DNA of 64,000 nt, taken from Beijerinckiaceae bacterium. Its GTDB lineage: Bacteria > Pseudomonadota > Alphaproteobacteria > Rhizobiales > Beijerinckiaceae. Shown in pieces: positions 29,018 through 38,096 of the stretch. Each line of letters begins with the position of its first letter. Position 1 is the stretch's first letter. The position numbers and the translations under genes are program-made. The stretch lies in the NCBI GenBank assembly GCA_947475995.1, contig CANJNI010000008.1:54467-118466 (forward strand), read 5' to 3'. The notes beneath the pieces are model-generated. The model was not told the origin of the DNA, did not search any database, and worked only from the letters and a program-made list of their open reading frames with translations.

Positions 29018-29256
29018 CCGGAGAATCTGTTTGCGAGCCAGGATTGTAGGCTTGGCGAATCGTTATTGAGAGTCTTCACCTCGGTCAAGGCTGGCCCGGT
29101 CCGGCATCGCGCGCCACCGCATTAGCCAAGCTCATGCTTGCTGATTCACGGCGGACGGTGATGTGATCGCTGGTCAATGCCGCCGCCTCAACCGCGAAGC
29201 GTCAACGGCGACAAAACGCGCCGATGAAGCGCGGATCTACAAGTCAGGAGGACGCC

Positions 29257-29367
29257 ATGTGGGCAAATGATGGAATGATGAGCGGAATGACAGGACTCTT
29301 CGGATTGCTGGTCCTGCTGCTTGCGGTGCTTGGAATAGCGGCGCTGATCAAATATCTCAGGACCTGA
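29257..29367 (+). CDS. 36-aa Met-rich single-TM peptide
   Basis: MWANDGMMSGMTGLFGLLVLLLAVLGIAALIKYLRT*, AGGAGG upstream; below the ORF-track cutoff. Confidence 0.55.
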   Translation: MWANDGMMSGMTGLFGLLVLLLAVLGIAALIKYLRT

Positions 29368-29399
29368 CACGTCGCAGGTCGGCCGCCGCCCGATCTTTC

Positions 29400-29684
29400 G
29401 TGACGGGGGCCGGCAGCAAGGAGCCATGGGCGAAGCGGTTATTTCGTAACGTGATCATTGCTCTTGGTCTTCTGGCCGGATCTTCCGCGCTCGCAGAAGG
29501 AAGTTGCGAGCAGGGTCGGCAGGAGGTCGCCGAGGCGCTTCAGCACGCGCGTCTTGATGATTACACGAAACGTCAGGTGGAGGGAGAGTTGTCGCGCATC
29601 GAACAGGCGCAGGCGGCGAAGAGCGAAACCGATTGCGAGGACGCCATCGGAAAACTGAAACACATCCTGCATCTCGATCATTGA
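29400..29684 (+). CDS. Hypothetical exported protein
   Basis: Signal peptide NVIIALGLLAGSSALAEGS; start uncertain. Confidence 0.5.
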   Translation: MTGAGSKEPWAKRLFRNVIIALGLLAGSSALAEGSCEQGRQEVAEALQHARLDDYTKRQVEGELSRIEQAQAAKSETDCEDAIGKLKHILHLDH

Positions 29685-29688
29685 TGCG

Positions 29689-30672
29689 TTACTGCGGCCG
29701 GAATTCCAGGATCTCCGCTCCCCCTTCCGGACCAGCCCGCGCCGCCACGAAAAGCCGATCGAGTTGTTCCACATACAACGAGGTCCGCGCTCCCGTTCGG
29801 GTTTTGACAGTGTCGATGCGTTTTGGACTGCCGGAGATGTTGAATACGTCAATGACGCCGCTGCCGCAGGTCACATAGGCCCTGTGCCGTTTTTCGTCGA
29901 TGAAGACATCGTCTGCATCGTCGCAGGTTTCGACCCTGTCGTCGGTTTTCTTCGATTGAATATCGAAGCGAACGAGTTGGGCCGGCCTCGTGCGAGCCAC
30001 CACGAAAAGTGAATGCTGCGCGGCCGACAACGCCATCGGGAATGCGCCTGATGCGCCTTCCAGCGGCCAGCGACTAACCGACCCCGAAGGATCGATAGCC
30101 GCTATCGCGTTCAATCTCGGGATGTTCGCGAAAACGGTCCCGGATTCAGGGTGGACCTGAAACCCTTCCGGATGGGCCGGGAGTTGATGATCGCCGACTT
30201 TGGCCATTCGTTCGGGATCAATCATTACGATGCCGCCGTTGCCGTAACCAACGAAGACCTTTCCATTGCTGACCCGTAGGTTATCGGCGTCGCCCGAAGT
30301 CTGCATGTTTCCGGCGGGGCCAAGATCATTTGCGCGGAAAAAACTTATGGAGCCATTTCCGGCATTCGCCACGACCAAAAGGTTTTGGGCGTCGACAAAC
30401 CCGATGCCCTGCGGCTCGGACAGCCCCCTGATCCGGGACGACAAGACTCCCTTCTTCAGATCGACCACCCCGATGGAATTATTGCCGAGTTCCGCCACAA
30501 AAAGGCGTTGTGTGCGAAGATCGACCGCCATGTGGTCAATCCTTCCGGCGACATTGCCGAGTGGAATGTGACGCTCAAGCACCAGTGATTGCGCGAAGGC
30601 GCATGTCGAGAGCAAAAGGCCGGCGAAGGCGCCCGCGATGTGTTTCGTGGCTTCCCTATTCACGCGAAACAT
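29689..30672 (-). CDS. YncE/YVTN-type beta-propeller exported protein
   Basis: Signal peptide; repeats RIDHMAVDLRTQRLFVAELGNNSIGVVDL and similar. Confidence 0.8.
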   Translation of the reverse strand: MFRVNREATKHIAGAFAGLLLSTCAFAQSLVLERHIPLGNVAGRIDHMAVDLRTQRLFVAELGNNSIGVVDLKKGVLSSRIRGLSEPQGIGFVDAQNLLVVANAGNGSISFFRANDLGPAGNMQTSGDADNLRVSNGKVFVGYGNGGIVMIDPERMAKVGDHQLPAHPEGFQVHPESGTVFANIPRLNAIAAIDPSGSVSRWPLEGASGAFPMALSAAQHSLFVVARTRPAQLVRFDIQSKKTDDRVETCDDADDVFIDEKRHRAYVTCGSGVIDVFNISGSPKRIDTVKTRTGARTSLYVEQLDRLFVAARAGPEGGAEILEFRPQ

Positions 30673-31303
30673 CCACCGTCAGATTGGCGAACAGTGTGAA
30701 ACTGTCTGCCTTGCTCCAGAGCGCGATTCCGCCCGAGGTTCGAAACGTCGTATCGCGGACTTCGAACAATTGCTTCCCGGCAAACGAGACGGTGATCAGG
30801 TCTCCGGCGATCTTCACCGCCAGGCGCTGCGGTTTGCCCGAGGCGACCGGAGTATCGGCTCCGGCGAACTGAATGCGGTTTCCGTTTACGGTTCGATAGA
30901 GCCGCACATTGTTTTCGAGCGCATTTGCGCGCACCACGAAATAATTGTTTCGATCCTGCAGCCGGAACGCCAGACCGCCCGCGCGGTCGATCTCGCCCTC
31001 CTGCGGAATGAGATCGACCGCAATTTCGAGATCAGTCGCCCGGACGTCCTTCACGATGCAAAGCGGATATCGCGCGTCGAGCTTCTCGCGGCTGACTTCA
31101 GCCAGCCCCGAGCGGTCGCCCTGCTGCACAAACTGCCATCGTGGAGGTCCGCCGGCGTTGCCGGTCAGGGCGGAATCGCAGGCCGATGGAGGCGACCCCG
31201 CAATCTGCCCGGATGAGAACAGGGGAATCGACCGTTCGGCCGCGTCCGCTGCACAACAGGCTGCCATCAATGCGAGAACCAGCACGGACCTCATCCGCCA
31301 CAC
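30656..31303 (-). CDS. Exported protein with LamG/3-keto-disaccharide hydrolase-like jelly-roll region
   Basis: Signal peptide; GLAFRLQDRNNYFVVRANALENNVRLYRTVNGNR pattern; short overlap with the downstream gene. Confidence 0.6.
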   Translation of the reverse strand: MWRMRSVLVLALMAACCAADAAERSIPLFSSGQIAGSPPSACDSALTGNAGGPPRWQFVQQGDRSGLAEVSREKLDARYPLCIVKDVRATDLEIAVDLIPQEGEIDRAGGLAFRLQDRNNYFVVRANALENNVRLYRTVNGNRIQFAGADTPVASGKPQRLAVKIAGDLITVSFAGKQLFEVRDTTFRTSGGIALWSKADSFTLFANLTVDVSRE

Positions 31304-31330
31304 ATCCTTTCGCCGGACGATCAGACTTTC

Positions 31331-32218
31331 CTAGCCCTTCGGGGCCACATGGACCGCATCAAGCGCGCCTCGCAAGCCCTTTGCGAGTTTCTGCACGTCG
31401 TCATTTGCCCAGAAATGCACGAAGAACGCGCGAGGTTCGTCATCCAGCATGTGATTGTGAATCGCCGTCACCTCGATGCCGTTGCTGCGGAGCGCTTTCA
31501 GCAAGGGAGTCACTTCCTTTGCGAGGGCCACGAAGTCTCCTGTTATGGCTGCCTTGCCGTTGCCGCTCGACTGGAAGTTGATCGCAATGGCTGCGCCCAT
31601 TGGTCCGGCGACTTTCATGCCGTCCATCTTGATTTCGTCGGATCGCGGGATGCCAAACTGAAAGACGCCCCCGTTGTTGCGTCCCTTGAAGCCCAGGATC
31701 TCCTCCACTTGCGAAGTGTTGAAACCCGGTTCGGGCGCCTGAGCGCTCGCGGCGGGCGGGTCGAACGGGGTTTTGGACACAGAGAGCGCCGTCCGCACGG
31801 CTTTCGCGAGCTTCACAGGATCGCCATGCCCGGACACGTGCATGTAAAAGGTTGCGGGGCTCGCACGCAGAAGATGGTTGTGCAGAGCCGTCACCTCGAT
31901 TCCGCTTTCAAACAGTTTCGACATGACCGGATTGATTTCCGTTTCCGTCAGCACGAGATCGCCCATCATCATGGCGTCTGATCCCTTGTCTTCAAACGCG
32001 ATCCATCCGCCGAGCGCGAAGCCGGTCTTGATGTCGACGCCGTCCAGAGTCACCTTCAGGTCTGTGCGCGGAAGCCCGTAGCGATACACGCTGCCCGTCT
32101 GGGCATTGGTCTTGCCGATCGCCTGATCGACCGCTTTCCAGTCGGCCGCAACAGCGGGGAGCGGCGCTCCCGCAATCGAGAGGCAGGCCAGCATGAACAA
32201 ATGCGATTTGATTGTCAT
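31331..32218 (-). CDS. DUF1259-like protein with two tandem domain copies
   Basis: Internal duplication: IEVTALHNHLLRASPATFYMHVSGHGDP and IEVTAIHNHMLDDEPRAFFVHFWANDD; signal peptide. Confidence 0.8.
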   Translation of the reverse strand: MTIKSHLFMLACLSIAGAPLPAVAADWKAVDQAIGKTNAQTGSVYRYGLPRTDLKVTLDGVDIKTGFALGGWIAFEDKGSDAMMMGDLVLTETEINPVMSKLFESGIEVTALHNHLLRASPATFYMHVSGHGDPVKLAKAVRTALSVSKTPFDPPAASAQAPEPGFNTSQVEEILGFKGRNNGGVFQFGIPRSDEIKMDGMKVAGPMGAAIAINFQSSGNGKAAITGDFVALAKEVTPLLKALRSNGIEVTAIHNHMLDDEPRAFFVHFWANDDVQKLAKGLRGALDAVHVAPKG

Positions 32219-32640
32219 GGAATTCTCCCGTTCTTCAGGCGTGCATGCTGGACCTGTTCGGGTCCTGAATTTCGGGAGGAATGGCGGTTCGAACTGCAAG
32301 CCGCACACATCGCTCCTCCGTCGGACTTGTCCGAACAGGAAAAGCGGAACTTGGACGCGAAGCGTCTGAGTCGGGGCGTCCGCGCCGGCCCCGTCACTTC
32401 TAGATAATCCGATTGAAAGTCCGGCAAAGGACCGGAAAGTCCGCATTTCGTGCGCTGGACACGCGCTGGCGCGGGTGTCCGAAACGCAGCGCGGCGCCCC
32501 AACACTTGGCTACATGGCCATCGCTGCCATGGCAGAAAATGCGCTCATGGCGTCTTCCGGCGAGGCACAGAAGTGCCCGCAGCAGCGCGCCGTTAAAGCG
32601 CGTGCTTCTGAATATATTCTCTCGGGAAGGCTCTTGCCGG

Positions 32641-33078
32641 TCAGCGTCCCTTGCGGGGTCCCCGGAGGCTCTGGCCGTGCTTGCGGCCGAGGCCCATCTT
32701 CTTGGCGAGTTCCGACCGAGCGGCCGCATAGTTCGGGGCCACCATCGGATAATCCGCCGGCAGGCCCCAACGGGCGCGGTAGTCCTCGGGAGAAAGGTTG
32801 TGGTCGGTGCGCAGGTGGCGCTTGAGCGACTTGAAGCTCTTGCCGTCCTCCAGACACACGAGATGATCGTCGTGGATGGACTTGCGGACCGGCACGGCCG
32901 GGGCCGGCTTCTCGGCCGGGGCGGCCACAGGGGCGGGGGCGGCCGCTGCTCCGGTCAATTGCGCGACGGCCCGATGCACGGCGGCGATCAGTTCGGGAAG
33001 TTCGGACTTGGGCAGGTTGTTATTCGAAACATAAGCAGCCACGATATCTGCGGCCATTTCCAAAGTGGTGTCGGACAT
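32641..33078 (-). CDS. mucR: MucR/Ros family zinc-finger transcriptional regulator
   Basis: [87 protein letters not shown]. Confidence 0.93.
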   Translation of the reverse strand: MSDTTLEMAADIVAAYVSNNNLPKSELPELIAAVHRAVAQLTGAAAAPAPVAAPAEKPAPAVPVRKSIHDDHLVCLEDGKSFKSLKRHLRTDHNLSPEDYRARWGLPADYPMVAPNYAAARSELAKKMGLGRKHGQSLRGPRKGR

Positions 33079-33221
33079 AAATTCCTCCGAAGTTGAACTG
33101 CTCTACCTGAGGCTGCGAATAAAAGAAAGTTCGTTCCTATACATTTCTGGAAAAATTCCAGCGCAAAATATCCGGACATCATGTCGGAAATCGGTCGATC
33201 CCGTCCGCCGGGGCGGGTCCT

Positions 33222-33506
33222 TCAGCTATCGTCGCGGCGGCGTTCCGGGCGTCGGCTTACCATGTCCAGCGTCGCCGGGTTGAACATGGCTTCGAGCCTT
33301 TCGCCGCGACCGTTGCGCGCGTGGACATGGTAGCAGCCGTCATTGACCCGCAGCATTTCGATGTTCCAGCCGTCTGTTTCGAGCCGTTGCTGCAGGGCCT
33401 GACGCGGCTTCCAGTCCGTGAGCGGCGCGCGGCAGCGGGGGGATGCGGCGGCTGAACCGCCGGCAAACGCCAATGTCAGGACCACAAGGACCGCAAGCCG
33501 GAACAC
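33222..33506 (-). CDS. PepSY-domain exported protein
   Basis: Signal peptide; ALQQRLETDGWNIEMLRVNDGCYHVHARNGRGERLEAMFNPATLDMV; GTG start at 33506; divergent from the TCS. Confidence 0.75.
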   Translation of the reverse strand: MFRLAVLVVLTLAFAGGSAAASPRCRAPLTDWKPRQALQQRLETDGWNIEMLRVNDGCYHVHARNGRGERLEAMFNPATLDMVSRRPERRRDDS

Positions 33507-33635
33507 GACACGCTCCCACGCCAGATATCCACCATCCAAGCATATTTCCCTGACGAATGGCTGAATGATTGACCTAATTTTTTGCGCCGAAAGCGGCGCG
33601 CTCCAGCTAATCTGGGGCGAACGGACCGGAAATCC

Positions 33636-34307
33636 ATGCGCATTCTGCTTGTCGAAGACGATTCCCTGCTCGGCGCCGCCGTGCGCGACCAGATCATCTC
33701 CGAGGGCCACTCGGTCGACTGGGCGCGCCAGATCAGCAAGGCGACGGACTTCATCCTGTCCGCAGCCTACGATCTTGTGCTGCTCGACCTGATGCTGCCG
33801 GACGGCCGGGGTCTCGACTTCCTGAAGGGCCGCCGCGCCGCCGGGGACGTGACGCCCGTCATCATCCTCACGGCGCGCGACCAGATTTCCGACCGGATCG
33901 CCGGACTCAATGCCGGCGCTGACGATTATCTGGTCAAACCTTTCGACCTGTTCGAACTTTCCGCCCGGATCCGGGCTGTCGGGCGGCGCTATTCGGGCAA
34001 CCCCAATCCCCTCGTCACGATCGGCGATCTGGAGGTGGATCTGGCGGGGCGCACGGTGCGCCGCGGCGGCAGGCCTGTGCCGCTGACCTCGCGCGAATGG
34101 GCGCTTTTCGAAGGACTTGTGCAGCGACCCAACCAGTTGCTGTCCAAGGCGCAACTCGAAGAGCGTCTCTATTCTTTCGACACGGAAGTCGAGAGCAACA
34201 CGATCGAGGTCTATATCGGCCGAATCCGCAAGAAGCTCGGGCCAGCCGCCATCGAGACCGTGCGCGGCATGGGATACAGGCTCGGGTCTGCGGAGCGCGG
34301 CGCATGA
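33636..34307 (+). CDS. OmpR-family response regulator
   Basis: MRILLVEDDSLLGAAV, LLDLMLPDGRG, KPFDLFEL, winged-helix C-terminus. Confidence 0.95.
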   Translation: MRILLVEDDSLLGAAVRDQIISEGHSVDWARQISKATDFILSAAYDLVLLDLMLPDGRGLDFLKGRRAAGDVTPVIILTARDQISDRIAGLNAGADDYLVKPFDLFELSARIRAVGRRYSGNPNPLVTIGDLEVDLAGRTVRRGGRPVPLTSREWALFEGLVQRPNQLLSKAQLEERLYSFDTEVESNTIEVYIGRIRKKLGPAAIETVRGMGYRLGSAERGA

Positions 34308-35641
34308 CCGGCAAGCCGCAGCGATGGAGTCTTCAGCGCCGCCTGAGCCTGTGGATCGCCGGAGGCGTTGCGGGGCTCTGGATCGCCTCGGCGGTGGCTG
34401 CGGGATTCATCATCCGGCATGAAGTCTACGAGGTCTTCGACAGCGCCTTGCAGGAAGTGGCGCATCGCGTGCTGCCGCTGGCCTACGCGGAGCTGCTGAA
34501 CCGCGACTCCAACGAGACACAGTGGATCGCCCCGGTGGATCGCAACCGCGAGTACATCACCTATGTGGTGCGCGACGAGAATGGCCGCGACCTCATGCAG
34601 TCGAGCGACGACGAGACCATGCCGATCCCGCGCATGACGCGGCATGGATTCGCCACTGTGGGCGACTTGCGACTCTACACCGAGACGGCGGTGAGCGGCA
34701 CGATCGTGGTGACGGTGGCGGAAAATCTCGCACATCGCCGGGGCGCCGTGGTCAAGGCGATTCTGACGCTCGCATGGCCGTTGGCCGCATTGGTTCCGTT
34801 CGCGGCCATCGGCGTCTGGATGGCGGTGCGCTGGTCGCTGGCGTCGGTCGAAACCTTCCGGGCCGCCGTGGAATCGCGCGGGCAGGGCAATCTCAATGCG
34901 ATTGCGGCGGATGGCCTGCCGAATGAAATCGTGCCACTGGCGACTTCGGTCAATGCGCTGATCGGGCGAATGAAATCGGCGCTGGATGCGGAACGCAGCT
35001 TCACCGCCAACAGCGCACATGAATTGCGCACTCCCATTGCGGCGGCTCTGGCGCAAACGCAGCGACTTGTCAGCGAGCTTGGAGAGGCTCCGCAAGGCGA
35101 GCGCGCCCGCACGATCGAGTCCGCGCTCCGGCGTCTCGCGCGCTTGTCGGAAAAGCTCATGCAGCTGGCGCGGGCGGAGGGCGGCAGTCTCGTGGCGGAA
35201 CAGCCGACTCCGGTCGGCGAAATCCTGCGGTTCGTGGTGGACGAGGCCGAGCAGCAAAGCGGCGCGCAGGGCAAGATCGCGCTCGAAATGCCGGCGAGCG
35301 GCGGACCGGCGCTCGAGATCGACCCTGACGCCTTCGGCATCATGGCGCGCAATCTCATCGAAAACGCCATCCGGCATGGCGATCCGGCGCTGCCTGTGCG
35401 GGTCAGCCTTCGCGACGACCGGCTTGAGGTCGCCAATGGAGGGGCAGCCATCGCGCCGGAGGTTCTGGAGCGCCTGACGCGGCCGTTCGAGCGCGGCGCG
35501 ACGCCGGCAGAGGGGTCGGGCCTCGGTCTTGCAATCGTCAACGCCATTTGCCGCGGGGCGGGTTTCCGGCTTGCCCTTCAATCGCCCGTAGCAGGTCAGC
35601 CCGAGGGCTTTCTGGCGACCGTGCATTTTTCGCGCACATGA
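34304..35641 (+). CDS. Sensor histidine kinase
   Basis: H-box SFTANSAHELRTPIAAAL, N-box NLIENAIRHG, GSGLGLAIV; ATGA overlap with the RR. Confidence 0.95.
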   Translation: MTGKPQRWSLQRRLSLWIAGGVAGLWIASAVAAGFIIRHEVYEVFDSALQEVAHRVLPLAYAELLNRDSNETQWIAPVDRNREYITYVVRDENGRDLMQSSDDETMPIPRMTRHGFATVGDLRLYTETAVSGTIVVTVAENLAHRRGAVVKAILTLAWPLAALVPFAAIGVWMAVRWSLASVETFRAAVESRGQGNLNAIAADGLPNEIVPLATSVNALIGRMKSALDAERSFTANSAHELRTPIAAALAQTQRLVSELGEAPQGERARTIESALRRLARLSEKLMQLARAEGGSLVAEQPTPVGEILRFVVDEAEQQSGAQGKIALEMPASGGPALEIDPDAFGIMARNLIENAIRHGDPALPVRVSLRDDRLEVANGGAAIAPEVLERLTRPFERGATPAEGSGLGLAIVNAICRGAGFRLALQSPVAGQPEGFLATVHFSRT

Positions 35642-35734
35642 CCTGACGCGCAACTGAAGAGAATTTTCGCCAGGGTTCAGGGGACTGTCAGCCAGCGCAG
35701 GCAATGTGAACCCGTCCGCACCCTGGAGGTTCAC

Positions 35735-36046
35735 ATGTCCAAACGTCTCTTGATTGGCTCCGTGCTGCTCGCGTGCGCCACGGTTGCCGGAGTCGCGCTT
35801 GCGGCGAATTATCGCGAAAGCCGCGAATACCGACGTCACGAGTCGCGCCTCGACCGTGACGATGACGGCAAATATTTTGGCCGTCGCGAGCGCGAACACC
35901 ACGGCGAGCGCAGGTCCCGCGACGAGCGCGGAGAGCGCGGTCGCCGGCGCGAGGCTGCGCAGGGCGCTCCGCCGAACGACGCCCAGCCGCTGCCGGATAC
36001 AAATCTGTTCACCAACGGCAAGCGGCCGCAGGTCGAAGTCCGTTAA
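35735..36046 (+). CDS. Hypothetical exported, highly charged protein
   Basis: Signal peptide SKRLLIGSVLLACATVAGVALAA then Arg/Asp/Glu-rich tail. Confidence 0.65.
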   Translation: MSKRLLIGSVLLACATVAGVALAANYRESREYRRHESRLDRDDDGKYFGRREREHHGERRSRDERGERGRRREAAQGAPPNDAQPLPDTNLFTNGKRPQVEVR

Positions 36047-36067
36047 TTCGCAATCGAGGAGATTTTC

Positions 36068-36538
36068 ATGAGCAAGACCTTGCTTCCCGTCATGGCCGCC
36101 GCCACCGCGATTGCGGCGCCCGGACTCGCAGAGGCGCGTCAGGTGACGATTGAAGCCCAGTTGAAGAACTACAGCGGAGACGGCGCCTATCTGGCGGTTT
36201 ACGTCACGGACGCAGCCGGAAAATACAAGGGCACACTCTGGATGGCAGGGCGCAAGTCGCGTTTCTGGAGCCATCTGACCGACTGGGCGAAGCAGGCGGG
36301 GCGCAGCGCCAATGTCGACGGCATTACGGGCGCAAGTGTCGGGTCGGGCAAGACGCTGAAGATCAGCGTCGATATCGCCGACGCCCTGATCGACGCAGGC
36401 TATCAGGTGCGGGTGGATTCTTCCGTCGAGGATGCGCGCGACTACGGCTCGGACGCGGTCGCGCCACTTGCGACGGCGTCGTCCGGCAAGCCCGCCCCCG
36501 GCAAAGGCTATGTGCAGACCCTCAAGGTGACTTTCTAG
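36068..36538 (+). CDS. DUF2271 domain protein with predicted FMN attachment motif
   Basis: Signal peptide MAAATAIAAPGLAEA; YLAVYVTDAAGKYKGTLWMAG; DGITGAS at 36317-36337. Confidence 0.85.
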   Translation: MSKTLLPVMAAATAIAAPGLAEARQVTIEAQLKNYSGDGAYLAVYVTDAAGKYKGTLWMAGRKSRFWSHLTDWAKQAGRSANVDGITGASVGSGKTLKISVDIADALIDAGYQVRVDSSVEDARDYGSDAVAPLATASSGKPAPGKGYVQTLKVTF

Positions 36539-36551
36539 TCTGGAGCGAGAC

Positions 36552-38096
36552 ATGTTCAGACGCTGGCATTCCCTGACAGGATTGATCCTCGGGCTTCTGC
36601 TGATCGTGACCTCGATCAGCGGAGCGATTCTGGCGATCGAACCAACGCTGGACCGGATCGAGAATCCATCCATCCCGCAGGGCGTCAGCGTCGCCGCGCT
36701 GGCGGAAAAAGTCGTCGCTCGTCATGAGAGCGTCAGCCGCATTGCGGTGCGCCCGAATGGCGCGGTGACGGTGAGTTATGCAGACGGCGAACAATCGGGC
36801 GTCGAGCGCGTCGATCCGTCCACCGGCGCGGGGCTTGGACCGTACCAGAATTCGGAAGCGAGCCTGTTTGTGACGAACCTGCATCGCGCCTTCCTGGCAG
36901 GCGACGTGGGGCGCGACATTGCAGCGGCGAGCGCGGCCGGTATCCTTGTCCTCAGCATCTCGGGGCTTTTTCTGCTCGCGCGCCGGCAGGGCGGCTGGTC
37001 GCAGCTTTTGCGCCCGGCGATCGGTGAAGGCGCGCAAAGGCTGCACGCCGAGGTCGCGCGCATTGCAATTGCCGGATTGCTGGTGCTGTCGTTATCGGGC
37101 GTCTGGATGTCGGCCGACTGGCTGGGGCTCGTCCCGCAGCCGCCGCGTGCTGATCTGACGACCGGCAGCGGCAGGCCCGCTGCTCCTTTGGGCGCCCTGC
37201 AGACGCTACGCAACACGGAGCTCGCTTCGCTCAAGGAGCTGAATTTTCCCTCGCCAATGGATCCTGAGGACGTGTTCACGCTCAAGACCGGCGAGGGCGA
37301 GACGCAGATCGATCCAGCCAACGGGGATGTGCTGGCTTTCACTCCGGTGACCGCAATTGACCGGGTGCAGGATTTCGTCCGGATGATGCATACGGGCCGC
37401 GGAGTCTGGGCGCTGGGTCTCGTGTTGGGATTGTCCTCTGCGGCCGTGCCGGTTCTGGCCGTGAGCGGAACCCTGATCTGGCTGCGCCGTCGCCGCGTGG
37501 CGGTGGTGGCGTCAAGAGACGCAAGCCGCAAGCCTTCAACAGTGATCCTCGTTGGCAGCGAAGGCAACGTCACATGGGGCTTTGCGCATGCGCTTTCCTC
37601 CGCTCTTGCGGCGGAGGGCTGCGCGATCCGGATCGCGGCCATGAACGACGTCAGTCAGGATGATCTGGAGGCGCAGCGTGTGCTGATCCTTACATCCACC
37701 TACGGGCAGGGCGACGCCCCCGCCTCGGCGTCGGATTTCCTGGCCCGGTTGAAGACCATCGATGGCGAGACGCCTTTCGCGGTGCTTGGCTTCGGCGACC
37801 GTCGTTTCAAGCAGTTCTGCGGCTTTGCCGAACAGGTCTCGCATGAACTCACGGCGCGCGGGTGGCAGGCGATTCTGCCCCTCGGGCGGGTGGACCGCCA
37901 GTCGGCTGAGGCTTTCGCCCAATGGGGCGATGATCTCGGCCGCGCCATGGGCGTCGTGCTGAAGCTCGAACACACGCCAGAGCGTCCGCGCCGTAATCGG
38001 GTGCGCAATGTCGCCGCGAGCAGCGATGTGCAGTTGGCGCCTGCCCCCGCCGCGGTGCCGGTGCGCGCTCGCGAAGGAGCCCGCCGTGTCGGTTGA
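36552..38096 (+). CDS. PepSY-TM protein fused to C-terminal flavodoxin domain, no FNR domain
   Basis: RWHSLTGLILGLLLIVTSISGAILA PepSY-TM start; flavodoxin-like VILVGSEGNVTWGFA, LTSTYGQGDAP, FAVLGFGDRRFKQFCGFA. Confidence 0.85.
   Translation: MFRRWHSLTGLILGLLLIVTSISGAILAIEPTLDRIENPSIPQGVSVAALAEKVVARHESVSRIAVRPNGAVTVSYADGEQSGVERVDPSTGAGLGPYQNSEASLFVTNLHRAFLAGDVGRDIAAASAAGILVLSISGLFLLARRQGGWSQLLRPAIGEGAQRLHAEVARIAIAGLLVLSLSGVWMSADWLGLVPQPPRADLTTGSGRPAAPLGALQTLRNTELASLKELNFPSPMDPEDVFTLKTGEGETQIDPANGDVLAFTPVTAIDRVQDFVRMMHTGRGVWALGLVLGLSSAAVPVLAVSGTLIWLRRRRVAVVASRDASRKPSTVILVGSEGNVTWGFAHALSSALAAEGCAIRIAAMNDVSQDDLEAQRVLILTSTYGQGDAPASASDFLARLKTIDGETPFAVLGFGDRRFKQFCGFAEQVSHELTARGWQAILPLGRVDRQSAEAFAQWGDDLGRAMGVVLKLEHTPERPRRNRVRNVAASSDVQLAPAPAAVPVRAREGARRVG

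Noticed and set aside
24461-32218. Copper region as a tRNA-Phe-integrated genomic island
   Set aside because: The accessory genes lie on the 5' side of the tRNA, not its 3' end; no integrase and no direct repeat of the tRNA 3' end was noticed.
32400-32640. Short minus-strand ORF tails (e.g. ...CCGHFCASPEDAMSAFSAMAAMAM)
   Set aside because: Overlaps the mucR region and an intergenic gap, with no credible start or domain; not enough evidence for a gene or pseudogene.
34211-36673. 820-aa minus-strand ORF
   Set aside because: Antisense to the histidine kinase, DUF2271 and neighbouring genes; no signal, domain or plausible composition.
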